Positions 41,031 to 61,983 of a stretch of 64,000 nt of DNA are shown one piece after another. Each line of letters opens with the position of its first letter. Position 1 is the stretch's first letter. Both the position numbers and the translations under genes were made by a program. Source of the stretch: Tubiluchus corallicola (Eukaryota; Priapulida; Priapulimorpha; Priapulimorphida; Tubiluchidae); assembly GCA_030141605.1 (NCBI GenBank), contig JAQGDQ010000394.1, positions 152,241 through 216,240 on the forward strand. Reading direction: 5' to 3'. The notes below the pieces were generated by a model, which saw nothing but the letters and a program-made list of their open reading frames with translations, was not told where the DNA came from and ran no database searches.

Positions 41031-44000
41031 GTGTTAAATAGTATTTGTTTGTGTTCCACGCCTTGCTTAAGACGAAAATTAGTTCTAGTCTAATTGACAA
41101 AATATAAGTTTATAATTTACACCAAACATGCGGTAATTTTGGCCTAATTTACAATACTATAGCTTAGGTGAGGCTTTTTTATGGTTTTTTTTAACTCTAT
41201 GCCCTTTGTAAGCTAGATCAAAAACTTGAAATCCACTAAATGCATGAAACTAATTTTAAAAGTCAGAAAAATTTGTCAATTTCCACTGGTGTTTGAACCC
41301 AGGCTTTCTGTTTGAACCACAGAAGAAGAGATAGAAGAACTGAAGCACCGACAAAAGGGGATTTTTTTTCTTAGAAACTGGTAGCTTTAGAATCACTCTC
41401 AACTTGTACTGAAATCTGCATTTATGCAACACAATTTGGCTATGCCTATACTATATGCGAATGATTTGATGTCTGAACGTAACAACTGGAAATTTAGCTA
41501 AATACTGTTGCTAGTTTAGGAAGTTCGGAAAAAATGGCTGTCAACATTTTGACTTAACGCTGATCTAGGCTTGTCGTTTCGGTGGTGCTACGTTTTAAGA
41601 AAACATTGCTCATCCCATCTCTTGATGCTACACATTCCTGTTTCGCTGCCACCTATAAAATCTAAGAAATTCTTAACACTAATCTAACACTGAACACAGA
41701 ATCGAATCCTAAAAATTTTGCAGTGACAAGATGACTTAATTGTGGGATTTTCTCAGTATTAGTCACTTAGTTAAGTTAGTTGCTTGTCTTCTTCTGGCAT
41801 AGAGACTGGGATATAAGTGACTGGGATAATTACTCTCGGCTGTATCCTTGGGAAAAATTTTCGCACAATTTCAAGAAATTGTATAAAAATGGATGTTTAT
41901 TTGCATTGATTTTGCAAATATGATTTTTCTATTGATTAATCATTCAATGTCATCCTAATACTCATTATTGTATTAAGTTCTACAGTCCTGCATGATTATA
42001 ATATTGGTGCCTGACTATGTGTAATTTTAGAAATTTTATATTCTTATACTTTTTGTGATTTGTTTTAATCTATCTATTTTTCGTGGGTTTGGTCTTTAGG
42101 CAAGTATCATTTTAGACACTAGTTACATGGTGGTACCATCTAGGGAGCACCAGAAGAAAATAATTACATTTTATAACAAAACAACTTCAGGTAATAGTTA
42201 TAGTTATATAACTGTTATGATATCATTAATTTTCATGTTTACTTATGAGTTCGCTCTCAGGTATAACCGGGTTTTGGTTATCTAGAGGTCCGTTTTTTCA
42301 ATTTTAGGTTTTTGTGGGGCTTTTGCGTTAGTTTGAAGAGTTACTTTAAATAGCTTGAGTTTCTTTAAATAGGCTTTAGATAGGCTTTAAATAGGCTGTA
42401 TAACTCTAGTTAAAGAATTCTGGAATTCTTGCTTGATTTAAATTTAAAACAAATCGTACCTCACAACACAGTTGTTATGATTGCAATGATATTTGTATGA
42501 AAAAATCTGTTTCTAAATTCTTTATAAGAAGAACAGTACCCATTTCATATACAACTCACTATATATAATAATTTTTATACTCCATCAAAAACCCTAAAGT
42601 GATTTGTTTATCTATGTCAGAGAAACTATCCAGAGCTTTCATTTTGATAAATCAAAAATTTTATGTCCAGCTAAAAACATCACTAAATGTGTGTAGCTGA
42701 ATTAGTTTTATTTGTGAAAAAAATTGGAAATTGGCTTTAAAGCAAAATCAAGATTTTGTTCTGCAAAACATTTTGCTGTCTAAATATTTTGCACCTTTAA
42801 TTAATCATTAACTATAGCTTACATTTTTAGTTTTTTTCGCCATTGTTATCATGTCCATTGATACTTGTTGTTTTGCCATAATGTTTTCGTTTTGTTCCAG
42901 ACATGTTAAGTTATATTTCTTGATGATGACTGCAGTACAAACAGTACAAAGATTGTGAATATAAAAATAATAAAATTTAAAGTGGGTTGTTTATTATTCC
43001 TAACATCATTTTATTTCGAACATACTTTACATAGGTATTTCATGAAAAAGTCTTATTGGTCAATATTAATTACACGATTAGTAATTAAAAAAGCGTAACG
43101 ATAGTAAAAAAGATTAACACACATTATGAAATTATGTGGGTTTCGGCACCATTTTTGTTAAGTTTTGGATCCGATACATAGAAAGAAAATCATCTTTAGA
43201 AATAGAAATTTGCGAACTAAATATTCTTTTTTATGTACAGGAAGAAGCCATGACATAAACTAAACTAAACATATCTTTCTTTAGAAATTGACCTAGTTAG
43301 AAGCCTGAACTGTATTGAAGCCCATATGAATAAAGCAGAATTTAATTTCTCGGCAAATCTAGCTTTTGTGCAAACATGAATGTTGCCTTTGAATGTTTAA
43401 GAATTAGTCAATGTATTTGATTTGATAATGAAAAAACAAACTTTTAAATTCACAATAAAATAATATTGCTGCTGTGCACCGATTGCTGCAAACATCTTTT
43501 GTTTTTAAGTTGGCGTGCTAATGTTTCTGTGATTTTACATATGCCTGTTTTTGATAAATTTGTCAAGTATGCATCATGATGATTACAATAACAGATTTAG
43601 ATTTGTGTTGTAACATGTCTGATGTTTATAACTGTTTATGTTTCCAGGACCATACGATAGACAACCAACATACCAAAGGCCCGAGTGGCGTCATCCTCCA
43701 TACAATGATGAAGAAGACGATGTTGAAAGTGTTACCTCCGAGAGGTCATCTTTCTCGTACCCCAGGTCTTATCTGGTCCCCACCGAACAGGACGTTATTC
43801 AAGGTAAGGCTGCATCAAAGTGCGATCCTGTGCGACAGTACCATATGTACCGGCAAATGTGGGAAGCGCACGAACCTCCGGGGGTGAAGCGACACGATGC
43901 TCTCCGCTGGGCAATACGGGAACAGATGCTGTGTTACGACGCGCCACCTCGGCGGCCACGAATCTCAGCCACAGTGACCTCTGGTTTGTACAAAGATAAA

Positions 44001-44051
44001 CGGCTACCAAGGTGGGACATACCACGTGTATTTGAAGATGACTGGTTATGA
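40817..44051 (+). CDS. HYLS1: HYLS1 centriolar and ciliogenesis-associated protein
   Basis: Two recognised exons, 40817-41030 and 43648-44051 (donor TTCAG|GTGTTA, acceptor TTTCCAG, matching phase), joined as 205 residues. Exon 1 has SRPMKRKVLRQVNGE...FDESSVSE, the HYLS1 box, which in human reads PVMKRKVLR...DESIISE. Exon 2 has SYPRSYLVPTEQD, then CDPVRQYHMYRQMWEAHEPP and ALRWAIREQML, matching the conserved C-terminal HYLS1 region (R--Y--Y---W------PGE--K-LRW-VREQML). HYLS1 is a core centriole protein needed for cilium assembly. Human HYLS1 is about 300 residues, so an unrecognised 5' coding exon is possible. The frame is open upstream of the ATG to the acceptor at 40790. CAAG|GTAAGG at 43804 is a donor-like site inside exon 2. 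Confidence 0.9.
41031..43647 (+). other. HYLS1 intron
   Basis: AT-rich. On the minus strand near 41275-41340, GGGTTCAAACACC and GGTTCAAACAG are B-box-like SINE remnants. 42338-42395 has short TTTAAATAGGCT repeats. No coding exon is recognised. Confidence 0.55.
43648..44051 (+). CDS. HYLS1: HYLS1 terminal exon
   Basis: 134 codons including stop. It starts GPYDRQPTYQRPEWRHPPYN with an acidic stretch, then the conserved Arg/Trp-rich HYLS1 C-terminal block, and ends RWDIPRVFEDDWL with a TGA. Confidence 0.92.
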
Positions 44052-45755
44052 TAGTAACAGCACAGTGAATGCCAATGAGTATAGTGATAGTTAATGAATT
44101 GAATTGTTTGCAAACCCAGTCTTCAGATTGTAAAGTTATGACTTGAATGTAACTTGTTGGATGTTCATTTGCCTAATTTTACAGCAAGAAAATATGTATA
44201 CAGATGCACTGAGACTCGATTTGTCCTTCCACCTTCTGGTGACTGTTAACATGGTAAATGTAAAAGTGCCTTGTAGAGTGTGGAAGGTTTGGGCAGCTTC
44301 CACACAATGCTGAACAAAATTGTTAGGCTGGCCATCTTTTTGCACTAAATGTTGCTTATATTTCACACTATAGAATTGACATCTTTTATATGCTGTCAGA
44401 TTTCTTTGTACTGCCTGCAGTTTTTGGGACAGCAAAAAGCTTGCATTATAACAAGGTGCGTTAATACACACGTCTATGGAACATACATTGTACTTTGTTT
44501 TGATCAAAATTTGGGCGTTAAACGAGATTGGCATTTAACTGTAAAGAGGAGCATTTTAACGAGGTTTGACTGTAACAATAGCCGAAAAATGTCTTCTTGT
44601 GCGTTTCGTAATACGACTAGCATGAAAGCTAAGACAACAAATTGAATTGAATTGAACAAGTAAATGCAACATCATTGGTTCGTTTACAGTTAAATATGAC
44701 GTCTTGAATACAGATTACTCTTATGTCGTAAACTTACAAGCTATTAGACATTACCTTAAAATCTTAGTCATTGTATTGTATTATTTTTTCAAATGTTTTT
44801 GGCAAAAGTTGAATGTAGTATGACCAAATTAAGTTCTTTGAAAATCGTTTAGCAATGTTTTTAAGAATATCTAATTATTTAATGAGTAGGCTTTTTCCAC
44901 AGAGGGTAATTTAAATGGGATGATTTTGCTTTATAAATACTGTGCAACAGAAGCTGAAAATTATGCAAAACTTGCTGTTTTGCGAACTTTGATGAAAGCA
45001 CATTGTCCACGTTTTCTGTATATTTTACTGATGCTTGTATAAATATAATACAATTAGTTTTAATATTTGAGCTAAAGTATGCTAATGCTAGCAAGGTAAA
45101 GAAATTAAATGCCAAAGGTGCTTGTTAAAATTGTGCACGTTTATATCTCACAAATTGTTGCATGATGCATTTCCTTGCTTTACAAAAAATGATTAACTTG
45201 ATATATCTGAAATATTTTTTTAAATTGTTTGGCATTTTTCTCATGCATATATCACAATTAGTTCACATTCATTTTGTGTTTTTAACATTAGTTATGCTTG
45301 TCTCTCTGATATTTTCAAGAAACAGCAACTTGTAAGCTCCATTTTTGCAAGTTAAATTTGAGCAGTAGTCTCAACTAATTTATATTAAAGGTTGAATTCG
45401 TGATTGTAATTTTGATATGTTTTTCAACGGGATGATATTGAACACTATAATATGCCAGCTGTTTATTTGTATTTTTGATAATATTAGTAGTTTTTGATAA
45501 TATTTGCACCACTGTTTTGCACTTGTTTTTATAAAAACACAGAATGTACAGAATGGGTGTCGGAGGAAGTTGCATTGACAGTTTATCAAAGGTAATCTAT
45601 TGTTTTTGTGTAAAAGGTGGTAAGAGTGGATTATTAATGTTTGAAAGACAATCTTGCTGTGCAGCCATTTTGATTAACTGCATGTAAACTAGGCATGTTC
45701 CACATGTACACAATAATTATTGTCCATAATAACTTTGTATAATAGTATTTTGTAA

Positions 45756-45761
45756 AATAAA
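45756..45761 (+). terminator. HYLS1: HYLS1 poly(A) signal candidate
   Basis: AATAAA about 1.7 kb after the HYLS1 stop, with T/GT-rich sequence downstream. The 44052-45755 stretch would be 3' UTR; it is AT-rich without other supported genes. Earlier weak signals cannot be excluded. Confidence 0.5.
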
Positions 45762-46236
45762 CATGCAAATCGCTGTTTACTTTTCTTATTTGTTTACTTA
45801 CTTATTGATCAAAAGTTTTAGCCTGCATTACTCATCCAAGTGATCATCAAGAAATTGGTGTTTTACTAATCACATTAATTCAATCAGTTAGTCAGCATTT
45901 CTGATTATAGTTTATAATTTATTCTTTACAGCTCTGCAACATCCACGATAAATTTTACACAAAAAATATAACGTATCTGTTTCACAACGAGCAACAGTAT
46001 AAAACTTACAATATTAAATAATTATTCAACACAAAAACCATAGTATTTCACACTGTTTATAGACACATTATAGACTGTTAACGAAAGATTCACATGTTTA
46101 CTATTTACAACATCTGCACTAAATAACCTTAAAACAGTTTAATTTATTAATTTGTACTTATGTACCAGTGACATGATACATTCATTTGAAACTGGGTAAA
46201 TTAAACAAGTCAAGAGAATTACATACAATGTATAAA

Positions 46237-46786
46237 CACGGCCACCATCTTAACAGCATTATAGGACCCTGGGGAAAGCAGGCGCCACCTACACAACAAC
46301 TCGCAAAAATAGATACATATGTTTATCACACTGGTACTTCCAACAAAATCAATGTTAAAAAACATGCTGTACAACAAAAATTAATCCACACAAACCTTTG
46401 AATAATATAACACGTTCTTTGAGAAACACGAAAATTTCAACATATAAATGTTACTCAATTGGTAAAACATACAAACAGAGATGGCACAGTATGAAATTAC
46501 TATGGATTAGCTATTATTAATAAAGTATACAACACAAACATTTACGAAATTTCTTTGCAGAGAATTGCTTTATGACTGACTTGAGAAGTCTTTGGTATTC
46601 AGGATGTCATTTTTCATGAGCATGAGTAAAAGCCAGATGAAACGTTCTTGTCTCAAGCACTTAGTATTTATTTGTTGACAGTAAGTCACAACATACACAG
46701 ACTTATTAATAGCATGGGGTCCCTACGCTTGAGACCCCTCCCACGGGCAACTGCCCAGCGTGACCATTCATTAAGATGGCCCCCTA
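46237..46786. mobile_element. hAT-like MITE, family A, copy 2 (diverged)
   Basis: Begins CACGGCCACCATCTTAACA and ends TTAAGATGGCCCCC, so its ends are inverted repeats like those of copy 1. Shared internal blocks include AACATGCTGTACA, AGTATTTATT and the GGGTCCCTACGCTTGAG / CAACTGCCCAGCGTGA end region. About 100 bp longer than copy 1; no transposase. Confidence 0.75.
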
Positions 46787-47211
46787 TAAAAAATGATATG
46801 CTTTTTTACCTGTTTGTTTCCTTTAGAGCACGTGAAATTTTAATAAAAAATCAGAAATTCTCCAAGTCTGGGATTATAAACGTCTTTAAACTAACATAAT
46901 TCAAGCTCAGAATGCCACCATCTTGGAAACATTAATAGATGTTTTAAAATTTGAACTTTAACATTTGATTATTTACTTAATAATAATCATTAGCAGTTTA
47001 GTTCTTGTAATGAAGCCCGCATAACATGCTGAAAACAGACTTTCTTGCCTGTATTAATGGCATCAGATAGCCATGATCCTTGATATAACCTAATTTATAG
47101 ATATTATAAGTTTGAGAAACAATAACGCCATAGAGTTTAATTACGAAATTGTTAAAACATTCACTTATATAAACTACAAGCATTCATAAAGTTAAAGTTT
47201 AAAGTTAAATA

Positions 47212-48385
47212 TTGGCCAATCAAGTACAGGTACAGTAGATACTGCAGGTCTGGTGGTGTTTCTTGTCCTTAGAGGCCGATCAAGCACTGGTACAGTAGAT
47301 ACTGCAGGTCTCTGGTGGTGTTTCTTGTCTTTAGAGGCCAATCAAGCACTGGTACAATAGATACTGCAGGTCTCTGGTGGTGTTTCTTGTCTTTAGAGGC
47401 TGATCAAGCACTGGTACAGTAGATACTGCAAGTCTCTTGTGGTGTTTCTTGTCTTTAGAGGCACATCTAGCACAGGTGTAATAGATACTGCAGGTCTCTG
47501 GTGGTGTTTCTTGTCTTTAGAGGCCCATCTAGCGTAGGTATAGTAGATACTGCAGGTCTCTGGTGGTGTTTCTTGTCTTTAGAGGCCGATCAAGCACTGG
47601 TACAGTAGATACTGCAAGTCTCTGGTGGTGTTTCTTGTCTTTAGAGGCCCATCTAGCACAGGTATAGCAGATACAGCGGGTCTCTGGTGGTGTTTCTTGT
47701 CTTTAGAGGCCCATCTAGTGCAGGTATAGTAGATACTGCAGGTCTCTGGTGGTGTTTCTTGTCTTTAGAGGCCCATCTAGTGCAGGTACAGTAGATACTG
47801 CAGGTCTCTGGTGGTGTTTCTTGTCTTTAGAGGCCCATCTAGTGCAGGTACAGTAGATACTGCAGGTCTCGGGTGGTGTTTCTTGTCTTTAGAGGCCCAT
47901 CTAGCACAGGTATAGTAGATACAGCGGGTCTCTGGTGGTGTTTCTTGTCTTTAGAGGCCCATCTAGTGCAGGTATAGTAGATACTGCAGGTCTCTGGTGG
48001 TGTTTCTTGTCTTTAGAGGCGCATCAAGCACTGGTACAGTAGATACAGCGGGTCTCTGGTGGTGTTTCTTGTCTTTAGAGGCCCATCTAGTGCAGGTATA
48101 GTAGATACTGCAGGTCTCTAGTGGTGTTTCTTGTCTTTAGAGGCGCATCAAGCACTGGTACAGTAGATACTGCAGGTCTCTGGTGGTGTTTCTTGTCTTT
48201 AGAGGCGCATCAAGCACTGGTACAGTAGATACTGCAGGTCTCTGGTGGTGTTCCTTGTCTTTAGAGGCCCATCTAGCGCAGGTATAGTACATACTGCAGG
48301 TCTCTGGTGGTGTTTCTTGTCTTTAGAGGCGCATCAAGCACTGGTACAGTAGATACTGCAAGTCTCTGACAGTGCTTCTTGTCCC
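47212..48385. repeat. 62-bp minisatellite, about 19 copies
   Basis: Unit containing GGTCTCTGGTGGTGTTTCTT and GTCTTTAGAGGC plus a variable segment. Two subtypes of the variable part are interspersed: CAAGCACTGGTACAG and CTAG(C/T)(A/G)CAGGTA(T/C)AG. It lies between the 3' ends of HYLS1 and the RTK gene. Confidence 0.97.
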
Positions 48386-49446
48386 ATGTCTGTACATTTT
48401 GTACAAGCTTTCACAATGTTAACAACACTGGCAGTTTGTATTTGTGAACACAACTAAAATTGAACACTACCAGAACTTTTAAATATCAAAAATTAAACTG
48501 CTATGAAAGATGCAAACATAAAAAAAACATAACAACTGAACCACGACAGCTATGACACCAACTATTTTTATAAATTACTCAATAAACAGTAAACAAAGAT
48601 AAAGTGAATAATTTATAAGTACGATATACGAATGCTTATTGATTACAAATCGAACAAGAAAATAATGCTTTGTGTTCACTAATCACAGGGTGAGATCAAC
48701 TAAGATTTAGTTATGAATACATACAATTTTCTTAGCTTGATTTCCAAGTTACATGTTTCAGCAAGACAGAGAGCAGACGTTTATATTACTATGTTTCTTT
48801 TCATGACCACCAATTTCCCATTCAGAATTCAATACTACACTTATAAAAAATAGCCCTGCAGCAAGCCCATATACACTGTGAAGAGCCTTTCCTCTAATGA
48901 CTGACAGACCTTAACAATGCAAAGCAATACAATACATCCACAAAAATGAAGGCCTTTTGATCAGTACAACTGCACAATGTACTTAATGTGTTACGTACTG
49001 TTTTGACATTTTCATATAATATCCAAGCAGCATCTGTAAAAGCAGTACAACTGCATGATATTATCCTTACATCAATACAAACTGATAAAAACTAACCTCA
49101 CCAGTAAATTTAACCCACAACAGCCTTCAGTAGATCTTTTCTCAGCAGCTCTTTCTTTGCAGTACAATATGTTTCTCCAGCGGGTTCTAGGAGTTCGGTG
49201 TTTCATCATAATTCATTCATTAGCACTCATCTAAGAATATCTTGAAATACTTTCCTTTAATACTTTGATTTTTAATCACAGACACATGTTGACATGAAAC
49301 CCTTCAATGAACTATAGTGTTTGGGCCATACAAATTTTCATTGGATCACCTGAGTCATTTTCTTCACTCTTTCCTCTTTCTCACTCTCAGCTACTAAGTT
49401 CATCAAATTTTCTTTCCATATGAACTGCAAAGGCATGCTGGCTTTG

Positions 49447-49452
49447 TTTATT
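49447..49452 (-). terminator. Candidate RTK poly(A) signal close to stop
   Basis: The minus strand reads AATAAA, only 27 nt after the RTK stop codon. If used, the 3' UTR would be unusually short. Confidence 0.3.
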
Positions 49453-49478
49453 AAGCAAACTTTCAATCCAAACTTGCA

Positions 49479-57748
<8,270 letters not shown>

Positions 57749-57889
57749 CTGAAACATGAAAGAATAGCATGTTGTTTGTGATTTTCTTCAGTAAGACTAC
57801 CCTAATTTCTAAATTTAGTACAATCTATCTCACAAATGTGTAAAAAATAGACTGTTATGATGTTGTGTAACTTTCTTAGTTGACTTGCC

Positions 57890-58264
57890 CAGGGATGGTT
57901 TATTCTCCTTTAGGCTAGTATAGACTGCAGCCTAGAGCCCCCCGAGCTTGGAGAGGCCTCAAGCTTTGGTAACATTAATTTGGTAACAAAGTAAGTTTCT
58001 CCACTACGGTTATGTTGAAATATGTGCTAACTTGGTTTGCAATAGTAAAAAATAGTAGTATTTTTTAAAGATTGTTTTGTTCACAAACAAAAGCTAGCTA
58101 TTCTAGTTTACTTAACGAATTTGTCAAAAGTTTTCTTTAAGCTGCATAAATGTCGCTAAAATATATCACTTTAAGACGGTTGAGCTAAACTAAAGGGTGG
58201 CTCTGTTTCAGGGGGTCCACAATTTCATTAGTCTAGGGGCGTCTGGAATAATAATCCGGCCCTG
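57890..58264. mobile_element. hAT-like MITE, family C
   Basis: Left end CAGGGATGGTTTATTCTCC; right end on the other strand CAGGGCCGGATTATTATTCC, so imperfect terminal inverted repeats. 375 bp, no transposase, with GC-richer subterminal blocks. No clear target duplication. Confidence 0.65.
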
Positions 58265-58835
58265 GAATATTAATTTAACACATAGTAAAACATCTCGAAA
58301 TCAAGTTCCGGACAGAGAACAAATATGAAAGGGCAAACAGTAGCTACAGCTTCCGTCAATACTAATAATTCTTCTTCTTTTTTGTTCTCCGTACACGAAC
58401 AGACGCATAAATGGTGTGAGAGGGAGAAGTAAGGAGAGAAAGATAAATGGTCGACTGGCCTCAGTCGATAAAAAAACAAAATTTCAGACAAAGATAGACG
58501 AAAAAAAATTGTGCCAGTTAAATTGGATGTGGCAGATAATGTAGAGTCCGTCACATTTAACGAGATGAAGTAAATCTGTGTAGGATAACGGTATTACCTG
58601 CTGAAATAAATAATATATGACATCGATTGTTGATACAGCAGAAAATTTCTAACCCTAAATGCGAAATACGAACGAAAAACTTAGAATTTTTAAAAGAACA
58701 AAAAACTGAAAGTTTTTCATAAGACACTTAATATTTAATGATTTTATACAACATTGAAATTACAAAAATGTGATAATTAATATCATAAGAACGAGTTCAA
58801 CTGCTGCAAAACTTTTATAGTTCTCAAAACATATT

Positions 58836-59013
58836 TATAGTGAGGTATGTATATATACACCGTCCGGGTTTTATTTACTCAAATTTTAGGTCACGTGACC
58901 TAGACTGTTTTTTATACAAAATACTAAACATATATAGTATTTATAAAATATTAATGCAAATATAAGGTAAATTATTGAAAAAATTTAAATTTGGCCGACA
59001 TTACCTCACTATA
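58836..59013. mobile_element. Short Tc1/mariner-like MITE (178 bp)
   Basis: Perfect 12-bp ends TATAGTGAGGTA and TACCTCACTATA, consistent with a TA target duplication. AT-rich interior with a 16-bp palindrome TAGGTCACGTGACCTA at 58887-58902. Assignment to the TA-target superfamily rests on the ends only. Confidence 0.75.
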
Positions 59014-59760
59014 CAATATTTACGATCAGTGCTCGGTTGAGTATAGGTGTAACAGGTGAGTTCTAAACACAGAATACAAGAGAATTTACGGAATAATTTT
59101 TAACTAGCAAAGGCCCCGCAAAAAAATTTGTGTATAAATACACTTATAATCAAAAATACGCGAACATCCTACATAGTCCTCATTTATAAAGCAAAGCCTG
59201 CAGCAGCTTTTACTGAATAATAGTTATAAGGTTATAGGCAGAGTAGAATGGATGACGTCAGAACAATGGCTTTGCGTCAGCAGTTTTTCCAGCGAAAATT
59301 GCCGAAAATGGAACATCTAATTAACTCGTCGGCACTCCTTTTGCTGGAGGTGTACTAAAATATAGCCCACATTATCGTGTAGCCCTGTTCTACCTCTTTC
59401 TAAAGAGCCATGCATTTCCTTTCGAGAGTCCCACCAGGCGTCGCTATAACGTTTCTTCCGCAGGCTGTTTGGTCTTGCTGTGTAGGAATGTTTGACTTAG
59501 CAAAATCATCGAAATCACGATGACGTAACAAACACGGTGCTGCTGACGTCTATTTTAGAAAAAGTGGATCGTAGGTGATGTTGGTTTCTTAATTGTTACA
59601 ACTTGCAGAAGATGAGAAACTTCGGGTTGCGACGATTAACGTTTAGGGAAAGTATAGGGTAAGCTGTGATCGAAATCCAATCCTGACGTATCTATAGACC
59701 CTAACATTGCAAACCAAAGTAAATGCAATTGGCTGCATCAACTTTGTAGCCATAGAGGCT
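59014..59760. other. Intergenic or RTK-intronic segment, GC-richer, no gene seen
   Basis: 59230-59700 is GC-richer and contains several GACGTC/ATGACG motifs (TGACGTCA-like at 59247) and no long frame. A minus frame near 59440 with two Cys is too short and unrecognised to call an RTK ectodomain exon. Confidence 0.35.
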
Positions 59761-60800
59761 GTTGTACAAACTAGTCTGTCTTATTATAAAACTAGACTAC
59801 CTTATTGTAGAAGCTAGTCTACGTTGTTGTACAAAGTAGGCTGTGTTGTTGTAAAACTACACTACCTTACTGTACAAACTGTTCACCTTATTGTATAAGA
59901 TAGTCATTATTGTTATGCAAACTCGTGTGTCTTTTTTATAAAACTAGTTTACCTTATTGTAGAAGCTGGTCTACTTTGTTGTACAAGCTAGTGTACATTG
60001 ATGTACAAACTAGTGTACATTGATGTACAAACTAGTGTACATTGCTGTACAAACCAGTCTACATTGCTGTACAAGCTAGTGTACATTGCTGTACAAGCTA
60101 GTGTACATTGCTGTACAAGCTAATGTACATTTCTGTACAAGCTAGTCTACATTGCTGTACAAACTAGTGTACATTGCTGTACAAACCAGTCTACATTGCA
60201 GTACAAGCTAGTGTACATTGCTGTACAAGCTAGTCTACATTGCTGTACAAACTAGTGTACATTGCTGTACAAACCAGTCTACATTGCTGTACAAGCTAGT
60301 GTACATTGCTGTACAAACTAGTCTACATTGCTGTACAAGCTAGTGTACATTGCTGTACAAGCTAGTGTACATTGTTGTACAAACCAGTCTACATTGCTGT
60401 ACAAGCTAGTCTACGTTGCTGTACAAGCTAGTGTACATTGCTGTACAAACCAGTCTGCATTGCTGTACAAGCTAGTGTACATTGCTGTACAAACTAGTCT
60501 ACATTGCTGTACAAGCTAGTGTACATTGCTGTACAAGCTAGTGTACATTGCTGTACAAACTAGTGTACATTGCTGTACAAACCAGTCTGCATTGCTGTAC
60601 AAGCTAGTCTACATTGCTGTACAAACTAGCGTACATTGCTGTACAAACCAGTCTACATTGCTGTACAAGCTAGCGTACATTGCTGTACAAGCTAGTGTAC
60701 ATTGCTGTACAAACCAGTCTACATTGCTGTACAAGCTAGTGTACATTGCTGTACAAGCTAGTGTACATTGTTGTACAAATCAGTCTACATTGCTGTATAG
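59760..60800. repeat. 22-bp minisatellite, about 45 copies (left arm of inverted repeat)
   Basis: Unit ATTGCTGTACAAGCTAGTGT plus AC, with GTGTAC/GTCTAC and AAGCTAG/AACTAG/AACCAG variants. Copies are homogeneous in the middle (60000-60770) and strongly degenerate at both edges (59760-59990, 60780-60850). All plus frames are open through it. Confidence 0.97.
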
Positions 60801-61983
60801 ACTAATCTATCTTGTTGTAGAAGCTAGTCTATTTTATTGTAAAAGCTAACCTATGATCTTTCTCTGCTGATGTTGGTGTAAAGTCAGTTGTAAATAATCT
60901 CTGTCAGCTAAACTTCAGCTAGTCAAGCAGTAGTCGTTCACTCTGTTCAGTATATCATACGCACCCCTTATCAACTGAAGGCTCAGATGCACATCATGAA
61001 GTGTTTTTCTTCTTCAACATTGGCTTCATTACAAATACTTGGTCAAGCAAAGATCCCCTGGGGTATCTTCCTAAATTATGAGCCTAATGTCGCACGGAAG
61101 CATGAAAATTTGAAAACTGTTATTTGCTCGATTTGAGAAGAATCACGTAATCATACTGTGTAATTTAGACATGAAAATGTTAGTTTTGTCTTCCCTGAGA
61201 AAAAACGCGAACAAAAGAAGAAGCCCCAAAATTCTCAAATGAAAAGATGAAAAGTTGTTGTGATTATAAAAAAGCGGGGCTGCACTAACGCTGATGTTTA
61301 GGCCAGTTCAAAACTGCTGAAGGGTCTAGGATAAAACCTAATTTAACTTGTCATTAAGTATTACTGCTAGCTAATAAGTCATGATGTATCTATGTGAAGG
61401 CGGCTATTTAATTACAGCCTTTGTCCCCCAATTCTATAATCTGTTGTAGCTATGACTTAAAATAGAAAACAAACAATAGTCATTGGCATAATAATGCGTG
61501 AGTCGAATTTAGTATCTTTGGAAACTTTAAGGAAGCAAAGTTAATACAAGGACAATGCTCTGATCTTACGAGTCTACTGTGTCATCTGTTATCATGTACT
61601 GCTGCGTTGCGTGGAACCAGAATGCTATTAATGATGATATGTATCTTTTAAATAAAATTATTGATATTGTTGGTAAGTTCTTATACATAAGTAACACAAT
61701 AGGCCATCAATACCAACACCTATAAGCTGGAAGATCAAAAGTCAATGTGCATTGTAAATTATCTATTCCGCCCTATTACATCAAATTTTGATGAAATTAA
61801 AATCTGGCAGGAATGAAATCCTAATCTGTAAAATTAATAGTTTCTTAATCCTTTTATTCTAAGCTCAAAAAGTCAATTTATTGCTGACTTGAAGCGACAA
61901 CCAGTTTCCTATAGTAACTGTGATGAGCGTCATTTAATTTTAAGTTTTTGGTTTGGCGACTGTTTCACTCATTTTATAATTAT

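Larger units (their letters stand above)
45762..49478. other. Convergent intergenic region and RTK 3' flank
   Basis: Apart from the family A element and the 62-bp array, the sequence is AT-rich and shows no coding exon. Part of it may be RTK 3' UTR if the signal at 49447 is not used. Confidence 0.55.

Noticed and set aside
59420..59520. Possible Ig-like RTK ectodomain exon on the minus strand
   Set aside because: A short frame with two Cys and an upstream CAG, but no Ig-type Trp or YxC motif and a stop soon after; the support is insufficient.
60328..60849. Cys/Tyr-rich repeat ORFs and the mirrored one at 63755-63946
   Set aside because: 22-bp minisatellite frames present in both palindrome arms; no start or splice support.
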